DNA of 64,000 nucleotides, taken from contig CP129466.1 in the NCBI GenBank assembly GCA_030583605.1, positions 937,001-1,001,000 of the forward strand, read 5' to 3'. Below are positions 45,587 to 54,637 of the stretch, piece after piece (position 1 is the first letter of the stretch; each line of letters begins with the position of its first letter). Source of the DNA: Gammaproteobacteria bacterium. Its GTDB lineage: Bacteria; Pseudomonadota; Gammaproteobacteria; Steroidobacterales; GCA-2729495. The notes under the pieces are model-generated. The model was not told where the DNA came from, did no database searches, and saw only the letters and a list, made by a program, of their open reading frames with translations. The position numbers and the translations under genes are program-made.

Positions 45587-46525
45587 GTGACTGCGCTGAT
45601 CTGCGGTTCGATTGCCTATGACAACATCATGGTGTTCCGGGGCCGGTTCAGGGAGCAGATCCTGCCCGACCAGATCCACATCCTGAACGTCGCCTTCCTC
45701 GTGCCCGACATGCGCCAGGAACTCGGTGGCTGTGCGGGCAACATCGCGTATAACCTGCGGTTGATCGGCGGTGAACCGCTGATCATGGCCACCGTAGGCC
45801 GCGATTTCGGCCGGTACCGCGAACGGCTGCGGGAGCAGGGCCTGTCGGAACGCTACGTGACCGAGATCCCGTCGGCGCTGACCGCCCAGGCGTTCATCAC
45901 CACCGACCTCGACGCCAACCAGATCACTGCATTCCATCCCGGTGCCATGGACCATGCGCACGTCAACAAAGTCCCGCGCGATGCAGGCATTTCGATCGGG
46001 ATGGTTTCTCCGGACGGCCGCCAGGGAATGATCGAGCACGCCGGGCAGTTTGCTGCGGCTGGGATTCCATTCATCTTCGATCCCGGCCAGGGTCTGCCGA
46101 TGTTCGGCGGCGAGGAATTGCGCCATTTCGTCACCCAGGCGAGCTGGGTGGCAGTCAACGATTACGAGGGCCGGATGCTGTGTGAGCGCACCGGCTGGTC
46201 ACTGCAGGATCTCGCGCGGCAGGTGCAGGCGCTGATCGTGACCCGCGGGGCGATGGGCTCGACCATTTTCACCGCCGGCGGCGCCGTGGAGATACCGCCG
46301 GTGTTGCCGTCAAAGGTGACCGACCCCACCGGATGCGGTGATGCCTATCGAGCCGGGTTGCTGTACGGGCTGATGCGCAAGTGGTCGTGGGAGGACACGG
46401 GCCGGCTGGCTTCGCTGCTCGGCTCGATCAAGATCGCCCACCAGGGAACGCAGAATCATCGCTTCACGTCCGAGTCGCTGACCGCCGGCTTCAGGTCCGC
46501 GTTCGGCGCCACGATCAAACTGTAA
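45587..46525 (+). CDS. PfkB-family carbohydrate/nucleoside kinase (adenosine kinase-like)
   Basis: A 312-residue ribokinase-fold protein. The substrate region GGCAGNIAYNLRLIGGEP and the catalytic anion-hole motif DPTGCGDAYRAGLLYG identify PfkB; overall it resembles bacterial adenosine-kinase-like proteins. An AAGGAG at 45574-45579 precedes the GTG at 45587. Placement directly after gcvPB suggests co-expression with one-carbon metabolism. The true substrate is not evident. Confidence 0.85.
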   Translation: MTALICGSIAYDNIMVFRGRFREQILPDQIHILNVAFLVPDMRQELGGCAGNIAYNLRLIGGEPLIMATVGRDFGRYRERLREQGLSERYVTEIPSALTAQAFITTDLDANQITAFHPGAMDHAHVNKVPRDAGISIGMVSPDGRQGMIEHAGQFAAAGIPFIFDPGQGLPMFGGEELRHFVTQASWVAVNDYEGRMLCERTGWSLQDLARQVQALIVTRGAMGSTIFTAGGAVEIPPVLPSKVTDPTGCGDAYRAGLLYGLMRKWSWEDTGRLASLLGSIKIAHQGTQNHRFTSESLTAGFRSAFGATIKL

Positions 46526-46546
46526 GGCGACTCCGGAGCAAGCCGC

Positions 46547-49375
46547 ATCAACAGGCACATCTTCCTTCTGCCGTTGGCCGTGCTGGCGCTTGCCGGTGCG
46601 CCGCACGGTCTTGCCGACAACGCGGTTACCGAGCCCGATCGGGCCGAATCGGCCGCGTGGCGGCGGACTCTCGAGCGCATCGCCTCCGGCGTGGTCGCCA
46701 TCAAGGTCGATGCGACCCGCGCCTTCGACACGGAGTGGAACGAGTCGAGCCAGGCCACCGGCTTCGTGGTGGATGCGAAGCGCGGGCTGATTCTCACCAA
46801 TCGCCATGTGGTTTCGTCCGGGCCGGTGCGGGCGGAGGCTCTGTTCATCAACCAGGAGGAAGTCGAACTGACACCGGTCTATCGCGATCCCGTGCACGAC
46901 TTCGGATTCTTCCGCTACGACCCGGCGAAACTGCGCCACATCGTCCCGGCCGAGCTGCCGCTGGCGCCGCACCGCGCGCAGGTCGGCCGCGAGATCCGGG
47001 TCGTCGGCAATGACGCCGGGGAGCAGCTTTCGATCCTCTCCGGCACCATTGCCCGCCTGCGCCGGCCGGCGCCGGGCTACGGTCGCGGCAAGTACAACGA
47101 CTTCAACACGTTCTATCTGCAGGCTGCGTCGGGCACCTCGGGAGGGTCCTCGGGATCACCGGTGATCGATATCGATGGCCGCGTGGTCGCATTGAACGCT
47201 GGGGGCAGCAACGAAGCGGCCAGCAGCTTCTTCCTGCCGCTGGACCGGGTAACCCGGGCACTCGAGTTGCTGCGTGAGGGGCGACCAGTCACCCGTGGAA
47301 CCCTGGGGGCGATCTTCACGCACCAGCCTTTCGACGAGTTGCGTCGTCTGGGGTTGCGCGAGGAAACTGAAGCGACAGTGCGCCGGCAATTCCCGAACCA
47401 GATCGGGATGCTGGTGGTCAACCAGGTCATTCCGGGCAGTCCCGCCGACAGCCAGCTGCGTGTTGGCGACATCCTCGTGCGGATCGGCGACGACTATGTG
47501 ACGGAGTTCGTGCCGCTGGAGGCCGCGCTCGACGACAGCGTCGGCGAGCGGCTTCGCCTCGGTGTCGAGCGCAACGGGCAGGCCCTCGCCATCGAGGTGC
47601 CGGTGCAGGATCTGCACGCGGTGACGCCCGATGAGTACCTGCAGTTCGGCGATGCGGTGGTGCACGCGCTGTCATTGCAGCAGGCGAGGCACTTCAACCG
47701 GCCGGTGGACGGCGTGTATGTCGCCAACCCGGGTTACGTGTTCGGTACCGCCGCGATTCCGCGCTCGAGCATCATCGTGAGCGTGAACGAGACACCGGTG
47801 CACACCCTGGATGACTTCGAGGCCGTACTGTCGGGCCTGGCCGATCAGCAGCGCGCGGCCGTGCGCTTCTATACCTTCGATGACCCGGCCACGAGCCGCC
47901 TGCGTGTGATCCGCATGGACCGGCGCTGGTTTCCCGCCGAACGCTGTCGGCGCGATGATGCCTCCGGCGTCTGGCCTTGCCGCGCGCTCGCGCCGGGACC
48001 GCCACCGCCGCCGCCGGAGGTCGGTTCGACGCGGCTCGCGGCGCAGGGCGACCGGCGGCTCGAGGAGGTCGCCGCGTCACTGGTACTGGTCAATTTCGAC
48101 ATGCCGTACACGGTGTCCGGCGTCGTGGACCGTCATTACTTCGGCACCGGAGTCATCGTCGATGCCGAGCGTGGTTTCGTGGTCGTGGACAGAAACACGG
48201 TCCCGGATTCCATGGGCGACGTGCAGATCACTTTTGGCGGCAGCCTCGAGGTTCCCGGTCGCGTGGTCTACATCCATCCGACCCATAATCTCGCTCTGGT
48301 TGCCTATGACCCGGCCCTGATCGGGGACACGCCCGTGCGCGCCGCCCGCCTGAGCGAGCGCCTGCCGCAGCCGGGCGACGAGGTTCGGGTGGTGGGACTG
48401 CGCAGCGATTTCAAGCTCGTCTACCGGACCACGCAGGTCGCCTCGATCGAGCCTGCCCAGTACCCGTTGTCCAGGACGATCCGATTCCGCGAGACCAATC
48501 TCGAAACCCTTGCCCTGGTCGCCGGACCGGGCGACATCGACGGCGTGATTCTCGATCGACGCGGTGACGTCGTTGCCCTCTGGTCGAGTTTCTCCTTCCA
48601 GAACGGCGGTGACACGGCGCAGGAGAACCGGGGCCTTCCGGCCGATCTCGTACTCGAGCTGACGAATCTGGCGCGCGCGGGCGGGGAACTTCGGTCGCTC
48701 GAGGTCGAGTGGACCCAGATTCCGCTCGCCAGCGCCCGCAAGCTCGGGCTGCCGGACGAATGGGCGAGGCGGATGCAGGAGCATGCTCCCGAGCGTCCGC
48801 AGGCTTTGAGCGTCGTGCGCACGGTAGCGGGAACACCGGCTGCACAACTGTTGCAGCCCGGCGATCTGTTGTTGTCGATCGACGGGCAGATAGCCACGCG
48901 CCCGCGCGAGGCAGAGAAGGCGGCGCGAGCCGAGCACGTCGAGTTGCTGATCCTGCGCGATGGCCAGCCGCTGTCCCGCTCCGTGCCGACAACGGCACTC
49001 AATGGCCAGGGCGTGAACCGTGCCCTGATGTGGGCCGGTGCGCTGCTGCAGGCGCCCTACAGGGACATGGCGGCCCAGCGCGGCGTGGAACCGTACGGTG
49101 TCTACGTGGCGTTTTTTGCCTATGGTTCGCCGGCTTCGCGCTACGGTCTGCTCGCCGGTCGACGAATTGTCGAAGTCGATGGCCGCCCTACGCCCGATCT
49201 CGACAGCTTCATCGCCGCGGTGAGCGGCAAGCTCGACCGGGAACCCGTGCGCCTGACGACCGTCACCTGGAACAACCTGACGGACGTGCTGACGCTGAAG
49301 ATGGACCGGATTTACTGGCCCACGTACGAGATTTTCAGGGACGCGGACGGCTGGCGCACCCGCTCGCTCGAGTAA
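46547..49375 (+). CDS. Large secreted HtrA-type serine protease with duplicated protease-PDZ architecture
   Basis: About 942 residues. A signal peptide (HIFLLPLAVLALAGAPHGLA) precedes a trypsin-like domain with catalytic His (LTNRHVVSS), Asp (DPVHDFGFF) and Ser (TSGGSSGSPVIDID), then two PDZ domains (GMLVVNQVIPGSPAD, VYVANPGYVFG). A second half repeats a protease-like domain that lacks the triad (DRHYFGTGVIVDAERGFVVV) plus further PDZ-like regions. This resembles the Nma111/HtrA group. No ATG, GTG or TTG gives a full signal peptide; an ATC at 46547, eight bases after GGAG, does. TTG 46574 is the alternative. Confidence 0.8.
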   Translation: MNRHIFLLPLAVLALAGAPHGLADNAVTEPDRAESAAWRRTLERIASGVVAIKVDATRAFDTEWNESSQATGFVVDAKRGLILTNRHVVSSGPVRAEALFINQEEVELTPVYRDPVHDFGFFRYDPAKLRHIVPAELPLAPHRAQVGREIRVVGNDAGEQLSILSGTIARLRRPAPGYGRGKYNDFNTFYLQAASGTSGGSSGSPVIDIDGRVVALNAGGSNEAASSFFLPLDRVTRALELLREGRPVTRGTLGAIFTHQPFDELRRLGLREETEATVRRQFPNQIGMLVVNQVIPGSPADSQLRVGDILVRIGDDYVTEFVPLEAALDDSVGERLRLGVERNGQALAIEVPVQDLHAVTPDEYLQFGDAVVHALSLQQARHFNRPVDGVYVANPGYVFGTAAIPRSSIIVSVNETPVHTLDDFEAVLSGLADQQRAAVRFYTFDDPATSRLRVIRMDRRWFPAERCRRDDASGVWPCRALAPGPPPPPPEVGSTRLAAQGDRRLEEVAASLVLVNFDMPYTVSGVVDRHYFGTGVIVDAERGFVVVDRNTVPDSMGDVQITFGGSLEVPGRVVYIHPTHNLALVAYDPALIGDTPVRAARLSERLPQPGDEVRVVGLRSDFKLVYRTTQVASIEPAQYPLSRTIRFRETNLETLALVAGPGDIDGVILDRRGDVVALWSSFSFQNGGDTAQENRGLPADLVLELTNLARAGGELRSLEVEWTQIPLASARKLGLPDEWARRMQEHAPERPQALSVVRTVAGTPAAQLLQPGDLLLSIDGQIATRPREAEKAARAEHVELLILRDGQPLSRSVPTTALNGQGVNRALMWAGALLQAPYRDMAAQRGVEPYGVYVAFFAYGSPASRYGLLAGRRIVEVDGRPTPDLDSFIAAVSGKLDREPVRLTTVTWNNLTDVLTLKMDRIYWPTYEIFRDADGWRTRSLE

Positions 49376-49386
49376 CCGTCCCGGCG

Positions 49387-49408
49387 TGCACCGGTGGTCG
49401 CCGGTGCA
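49387..49408. terminator. Possible bidirectional terminator hairpin
   Basis: TGCACCGG-TGGTCG-CCGGTGCA, a perfect eight-pair stem in the gap between the convergent protease gene and the YgdD gene. There is no T run, so it may act with Rho or simply protect 3' ends. Confidence 0.4.
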
Positions 49409-49424
49409 GCATCAGCCTGGCGAA

Positions 49425-49823
49425 TCAGGCCCGACTGCCAGCGCCCGTGCGAAAACCCGCAATGCCCAGCAGCAGCCAGCCGAGCATGAAGGAGCTGCCA
49501 CCGAGAGGAGCGACACCACCGATGGTTTGTGGCGCTCCCAGCACCTCGGCGTAGATGCTGCCGGAGAACAGCACCAGGCCGGCGAGAAACAGCGCGGCAG
49601 CGGCCCGCAGCAACAGTGACCCGGGAGCATGCTGTAACAGCAGGCCGACGATGATCAGGCCGAGGGAGTGGAAGAACTGAAACTGCGTCGCCCAGGCCCA
49701 CGAAGCGAGCTTCGCATCGGGCACCTTCCCCGGAAGACCGTGGAAACCATAGGCGCTCAATGCGGCAGCGGTCATCAGGCTGACGCCGGCAATCAGGAAG
49801 AGACACCGCGACAACAATGGCAT
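49425..49823 (-). CDS. DUF423 membrane protein (YgdD-like)
   Basis: A 132-residue protein with four membrane helices. It has the family signatures AALSAYGFHGL (N-terminal), QFQFFHSLGLIIVGLLLQ and FSGSIYAEVLGAPQTIGGVAPLGG (middle part GSIYAEVLG), and GWLLLGIAG at the end. DUF423/YgdD is a common inner-membrane protein of unknown function. ATG at 49823 has a GAGCGTCTC region upstream (GAGCG); a longer frame to 49880 is not needed. Confidence 0.88.
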   Translation of the reverse strand: MPLLSRCLFLIAGVSLMTAAALSAYGFHGLPGKVPDAKLASWAWATQFQFFHSLGLIIVGLLLQHAPGSLLLRAAAALFLAGLVLFSGSIYAEVLGAPQTIGGVAPLGGSSFMLGWLLLGIAGFRTGAGSRA

Positions 49824-50332
49824 GAGACGCTCCTCGTGCGGCTGCGCGGTCCGAGTATACGGGTGTGCGGGATGCAGCACGGAGGCAGCGGTGAGGCAAA
49901 ACGCCGCGATGCGTCGCAGCCTGGCGACGGTTCACCTCCCACCAGTGCCGCTCGCGCCGGCCCGGTCGGCGGTTCACTGGCGAATGGCCGGAGCGCGGAG
50001 CCGTAATCGGGACGGCCTGCAACGGGCGTGTGAAGCAAGCGGAGCAGGATGCGGAGCGCAGCGGAACCCGAGCGAGCGAAGGACATGGATGTCTGGCGCG
50101 AGCGTCCCGGCGCAGGCCGTCCCGATTACGACCGGATCAGCGGTGCCGGGCGTATGGCACCGCGCCCGCGGCCCGCCGGCATCGCGCACAACGCAGCAGA
50201 TCGATGAGCCGGTCACCGGCCTGGCAAATCCGGGGGCGGTGCGGGGTCGGCAGTGCGCCCGGTCCGCGCTTATAATGGCGCCGGCCGTAACCGCACAACA
50301 ACCATCACCGACGTCCGGAGGCTCCGAATTCC
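49824..50332. other. Intergenic region with a long inverted repeat
   Basis: 509 bases between divergent genes with no accepted coding frame. It contains a perfect 19-base inverted repeat (see the repeat entry) and, near 50270-50300, an AT-richer stretch (GCTTATAATGG, TATAAT at 50271-50276) that is a likely -10 for the downstream hypothetical gene. Confidence 0.6.
50002..50130 (+). repeat. Inverted repeat of 19-base arms enclosing a CsrA-like hairpin
   Basis: CGTAATCGGGACGGCCTGC (50002-50020) is the exact reverse complement of 50112-50130. The 91 bases between contain GACAT-GG-ATGTC (50082-50093), a small hairpin whose sequence ACATGGATGT fits the CsrA/RsmA consensus ACAnGGAnGU. No target duplication is evident at the ends. 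It could be a miniature mobile element, a dispersed intergenic repeat or a structured RNA. Confidence 0.7.
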
Positions 50333-50896
50333 ATGACCCAGCAAGTACCTCTTCGCGAGCGTGTTGCCAACGAGCGTCGGCGGTTGAAGGCCGTCCGTGA
50401 GGCGCTCTCCACCGCGCTCGCGCAGGGCGCCGGCGGCGATGCCGGATTCGTGCCGTTCTACATCGCGGCAGCCGATTACATGGAGGCTGCCATGCACCGC
50501 CTGCACATCCAGGACGTGCGGATGGGCGAGATGATCCGGAGCAAGCTCGGCACGGCCGACGCGAGTGCGAAGAAAGCGATCGCGGAGCTCGACGAGCGCC
50601 TCGGCGGCAACCAGCATCATCTCAACCAGTTCCTGGCGGCGCGCAATGCGCTCAAGCAGGAAGGTGCGGCTGCCCTGGAACGCTTCGAGAAGGTGAGTCG
50701 CGACTACACCGGCTTCATCACCGCCAACATGGGCCACCATGGGGCCACGACCGAGCTGGCGCAGAAGCTGTTCTCGCTCGACGACTGGGCCTACATGGCC
50801 GGCATCACGGACGAAGAGACCCGCAACGAGCAGGTCCTGCACCAGCGCGTGTTCGCCGCCGTGCCGAAGAGCCTGAAGTTGCCCGCCCAGGCCTGA
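50333..50896 (+). CDS. Hypothetical helical protein, possibly hemerythrin-like
   Basis: A 187-residue soluble protein predicted to be all alpha-helical. Histidines cluster in the helices: MHRLHIQD near 50, NQHHLNQF near 92 and GHHGATTEL near 130, a spacing reminiscent of a four-helix diiron bundle, although the classical hemerythrin motif is not complete. I do not recognise a named family with certainty. ATG 50333 is preceded by GGAGGC, and a TATAAT lies about 57 bases upstream. Function unknown. Confidence 0.6.
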   Translation: MTQQVPLRERVANERRRLKAVREALSTALAQGAGGDAGFVPFYIAAADYMEAAMHRLHIQDVRMGEMIRSKLGTADASAKKAIAELDERLGGNQHHLNQFLAARNALKQEGAAALERFEKVSRDYTGFITANMGHHGATTELAQKLFSLDDWAYMAGITDEETRNEQVLHQRVFAAVPKSLKLPAQA

Positions 50897-50951
50897 GCGA
50901 GGGCTCTGTGCCCGCCCGCGGCGACGGGTCGGGCCGTACGCGCGGTGAGAT

Positions 50952-53348
50952 TCAGATGGCCTGGATGAACGCAGTCAGGGATTGCGCCTCGACGGCAGCG
51001 GTGCCGGTGGCGTGGTACCGGTTCACCCATTCCCCGAAGGCCTCGGCGGGCATCGGCCGGCTGATGAGGAAGCCTTGCGCGCACTCGCAGCCATGCTCGG
51101 CCAGCCAGCGCAATGCCGCCGGGGATTCGATGCCCTCGGCCACGACCTGCAGACCGAGATCGTGCGCCAGATCGACGGTGGCCCGCACGATCGCAGAATC
51201 GGCGCGATCACGTGGCAGGCCCATGACAAAAGAGCGGTCGATCTTCAGTTCATCGACCGGCAGGTTCTTCAGCTGGGACAGCGAGGAGTAGCCGGTGCCG
51301 AAATCATCGATCGCGATCCGCACCCCGAGGTCGCGCAGGCATTGCAGCACGAGCGTCGCACGGGAGAAGTCGCGGACCAGCGCTTCTTCGGTGATCTCCA
51401 GTGTCAGGTGCCGCGCCGCGAGGTCGTGATCGCGGAGCAGGGAGAGGATGAACAGCGGCAGCTCCTGATCCAGCAGGTCGCGGCTGGAGAGGTTCACCGC
51501 GACCGAGAGGTCCAGTCCGTCCTCGACCCACAGGCGGCATTCCCGGACGGCAGCGCTCAGTGCCCAGCGCGTGATGAGCGAAATGTTGCCGAACTGCTCC
51601 GCGATGCCGATGAATTCGCCCGGGGACAGCCAGCCGTACGCCGGATGGTCCCAGCGCACCAGCGCTTCGGCGCCACAGACGCGGCCGTCCGCCAGCGAGA
51701 CCTTCGGTTGCAGGTACAGTCGCAGTTCGTCGTAGCGCGCTGCGCGGCGCAGGTCACCGAGGATCGCAAGCTGGCGCACGCGGCGTTCCTCGCGCCCGTC
51801 CTGGTACACGTGGATGCTCTGGTGCGTACTTCGCGCGTCGTCCTTGGCCACGGTCGCACGCAACAGCAGCTGCAGCGGATCGCGCGCATGTTGCGGCCAG
51901 CACGCCATGCCGATGACGACACCGAGGCTGATGTTGACGTCGCGCACGGAGAGCCCTGGCCCGAACAGTCGCAGCAGGTCCTCGGCGAGTTCCCGCGCGC
52001 CTTCCGATCCTACGCCGTCGAGGATGACCGCGAACTCGTCGCCCTCGATGCGTGCCACCGTGTGGCGGGCATCGACGCTGGCGCGTAGCCGCTCGGCCGC
52101 CTGGGCGAGGAGGGCGTCGGCAATTTCGTGTCCGAGCGCCGAAGCGATATTGCCGAAACTGCCGAGGTCCACCACCAGCAGGCTGACTGTCGCGTCCGGG
52201 TCGGTCGCTCCCGATAGCGCCTGATCGAGGCGTTCGAGGGCCAGCAGGCGGTTGGGCAGCCCGGTGAGCGTATCGAACTGCGCCTGGTAGCTGATGCGAT
52301 TCTCGCGCTCGGCGATACCGTTCTGCATGGTATTGAACGCGGTCGCCAGCATGCCTAGGTCGTCGTCGGCCGTGGGCTCCACGGCTTCGCTGTAGTCGCC
52401 GTTGCGGATACGCAGAGCCGCGATGGCCAGCTGCCTGACCGGGCGTGTTATGGCGCGCGCAACCAGTGCAGCGCAAGCGAGACCGGCGCCGAGCGCCAGC
52501 AGGCCGAGTCCGATCACCGACAGCCGCAGGACCCGATAGGGTGCGAGCGCCTTGTCGAGGGATTGCAACAACAGCACGCTCACCGCGTCTTCCCCCGGCA
52601 CCAGCGGGCGTTGCATGGCAAGAAACCGCGCGCTGCCGATGGTCAATTGCCGCAGGCCGTCCGGGTCGGTCGCCCGTGACTGCAAGGCGCGTGCGATCAC
52701 ATCGGCTTCGCTCCGGGCGAACGAGCTGGCCACGATCCCGGGACCTGAATCGCCGGTGGCCACGATGGCGATCTGCAGGTTGGTGAGTTGTTCGATGCGA
52801 CGGATGCGTCGCTCATCGAGCGCGATGCCCATCGACAGCCACTCGCGCTGTGGCTTGCCCGCCAGCCTGAGCGGAATGGTCACCAGTTCGAACGTGCGCT
52901 GGCCGATGCGAACCGCGCTGCGGCCGGCTGCCGGGGCGGTGCCGGACTGGTGGACGATCGCCGGCATGGCCGCCGGCAACGGCGCCTGTGCGCCGGTTTG
53001 CGCATAACCCGCCAGGACCCGGCCATGCTCATCGAGGACTACCGCGAGGTCGGTCTGGACGCGCTCCACGGATCGCGCCAGTGCGGCGGTCACCGCTCCG
53101 GAATCGCGCCCCATCAGCCCTGCGACGAACACGGGATCGGAAGCGAGCACGAGCATCGAACTGCGCAGCTGATCTGCGCGTAGCCGCAGCACGCGGTCGA
53201 GGACTTCCCCGGACTTGAGCAGACTGTTCCGCGCGGCCTGCTGTACGTCCCGGTTGGCGGAGTACAGGACGGCGCTGATGGTGCCGAGCTGGGTCAGGAT
53301 CACCAGCAATCCGGCGAGCACGAGAATTTTCAGCCGCAAACTCCGCAT
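50952..53348 (-). CDS. Membrane c-di-GMP phosphodiesterase (sensor-HAMP-degenerate GGDEF-EAL)
   Basis: A 798-residue signalling protein. Two membrane helices (about 7-29 and 273-297) flank a periplasmic sensor domain. HAMP spans about 297-350 (RAITRPVRQLAIAALRIRNG). A GGDEF domain spans about 360-515, but its site reads EGDEF and the usual GHxxGD is GHEIAD, so cyclase activity is doubtful. The EAL domain (about 530-780) keeps EALVRW, NLSSRDL, LEITEEAL, IDDFGTGYSSL and VAEGIES, so hydrolysis of c-di-GMP is expected. The membrane sensor ligand is unknown. Confidence 0.9.
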   Translation of the reverse strand: MRSLRLKILVLAGLLVILTQLGTISAVLYSANRDVQQAARNSLLKSGEVLDRVLRLRADQLRSSMLVLASDPVFVAGLMGRDSGAVTAALARSVERVQTDLAVVLDEHGRVLAGYAQTGAQAPLPAAMPAIVHQSGTAPAAGRSAVRIGQRTFELVTIPLRLAGKPQREWLSMGIALDERRIRRIEQLTNLQIAIVATGDSGPGIVASSFARSEADVIARALQSRATDPDGLRQLTIGSARFLAMQRPLVPGEDAVSVLLLQSLDKALAPYRVLRLSVIGLGLLALGAGLACAALVARAITRPVRQLAIAALRIRNGDYSEAVEPTADDDLGMLATAFNTMQNGIAERENRISYQAQFDTLTGLPNRLLALERLDQALSGATDPDATVSLLVVDLGSFGNIASALGHEIADALLAQAAERLRASVDARHTVARIEGDEFAVILDGVGSEGARELAEDLLRLFGPGLSVRDVNISLGVVIGMACWPQHARDPLQLLLRATVAKDDARSTHQSIHVYQDGREERRVRQLAILGDLRRAARYDELRLYLQPKVSLADGRVCGAEALVRWDHPAYGWLSPGEFIGIAEQFGNISLITRWALSAAVRECRLWVEDGLDLSVAVNLSSRDLLDQELPLFILSLLRDHDLAARHLTLEITEEALVRDFSRATLVLQCLRDLGVRIAIDDFGTGYSSLSQLKNLPVDELKIDRSFVMGLPRDRADSAIVRATVDLAHDLGLQVVAEGIESPAALRWLAEHGCECAQGFLISRPMPAEAFGEWVNRYHATGTAAVEAQSLTAFIQAI

Positions 53349-53607
53349 CGATGCGAACGGCGGACCGGTCTCCTTATGACAAGAGGACTGTTATCGTAGT
53401 GAGCCGGCGCTGTGTATTATGTGTAATGCGTCACGAAGCGCACTGCGGTTCGGGCCGTCGCCGCAGATGCAGGGGATTATGACAAGCGGCAAGCGGTGCC
53501 GCGTTGGCCCTGCAGGCAGCGCGCCGGCAACGTCGGAATGCCGTAACAGGCGATTTTCCTAGGGTGCTGATGATCGGGCGAGCCGCACGGGCCGCCAGGG
53601 AGTGCTG

Positions 53608-54549
53608 ATGACCAAGATTTCGACCATGAAGCCGTTCGCGGCCGGGGACATCTTTCTCGGCTGCACCTATCTCAATCACCCGACCGACGATCACGCCGGC
53701 GAAGGTCGCATCCTGCAGTTTGATCGCAACCTCGTTCCGAAGGGCACGTTGTACACCGAGGGCACATCGCACCTCGTGATCAACCTGAGCTTTGCTCCCG
53801 ACGGTGTGCTGTGGGCCTTCGACCCGTTCGAGCGCGTCGTGGTGCGCGTCGGGCGCGACGGCAGGCAGATGCCCAACCACGACTTCGGCCAGCGCGGCTG
53901 GGGAAGCGTCGTGTTCGGCAAGGACGGGAGCATTTATCTCTGTGAGTACCTGAAGGGCAGCAAGCCCTACCAGGGCGGGCAGATGCGCCTGCTGGAAGGC
54001 ACCGAGGTAGTCGGCTACGGGCGCATCCAGAAGCGTGGTCCGGATCTCGGTGTGGTCACCGAGTACGACAACGAGACGGCGGCCTCACTGACCGGCTTTC
54101 ATGGCGTGACGCACTCCGCCATGCACCCATCCGGGCAGTTCATCACCTATATCACCGACCTCAGCAACCGCGTCATGCGCTTCGACGTGCAGGCTGGCCG
54201 CCAGCTGCCCGACCTCGTGACCTACGAGCCCGGTGCAGAGCTGGCACGCAAATGGACGACCGGGGTGGCATACCTCGCCGACGGCACCCTGCTGCTGCTG
54301 CGCGGGAGCTTCATCGACTTGCTGGACGACGCGGGCCGGTCCCTGCGTACGATCCCCCTCGACGAATATGGCTACGCCATGATCCGGATCTGCCGTGATC
54401 AGCGTTACTGTCTCGTCACCAATATTTTCACCGGCGTGATGTCCAGGGTCGATCTCGCGGAGAGCCGCATCGTCGGCCAGATCGATACCGGTTTCGCCAA
54501 GCCTTTTCGCAGCCTGGCGGGCGTCGCGGAGTTTCCTGGCGGAGGCTGA
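53608..54549 (+). CDS. Beta-propeller protein of unknown function
   Basis: A 313-residue protein without a signal peptide. Repeated strands of the type LSFAPDGVLWAFDPF, VVFGKDGSIYLCEYL, AMHPSGQFITYITDLSNRVMRFD (partly quoted) and VAYLADGTLLLLRG indicate a six- or seven-bladed propeller similar to SMP-30/YncE folds. The start ATG 53608 has GGGAG five bases upstream; GTG 53602 is an alternative. The 259 bases upstream, shared with the divergent phosphodiesterase gene, hold a possible promoter (TATTAT near 53416). Its 3' end faces NnrS. Substrate or partner unknown. Confidence 0.65.
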   Translation: MTKISTMKPFAAGDIFLGCTYLNHPTDDHAGEGRILQFDRNLVPKGTLYTEGTSHLVINLSFAPDGVLWAFDPFERVVVRVGRDGRQMPNHDFGQRGWGSVVFGKDGSIYLCEYLKGSKPYQGGQMRLLEGTEVVGYGRIQKRGPDLGVVTEYDNETAASLTGFHGVTHSAMHPSGQFITYITDLSNRVMRFDVQAGRQLPDLVTYEPGAELARKWTTGVAYLADGTLLLLRGSFIDLLDDAGRSLRTIPLDEYGYAMIRICRDQRYCLVTNIFTGVMSRVDLAESRIVGQIDTGFAKPFRSLAGVAEFPGGG

Positions 54550-54637
54550 ACGTCGCCGGCGATGTCCGCAGCGGGCTGAGTATCGGCGCGCGCGGGTTCG
54601 TCGTCGGCGCTGGCGGTTGGTGACGAGGCTGGCCGGA

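Noticed and set aside
50002-50130. Inverted repeat considered as a CRISPR or insertion-sequence end
   Set aside because: Only one pair of arms, no repeat-spacer periodicity, no transposase frame between the arms and no target duplication.
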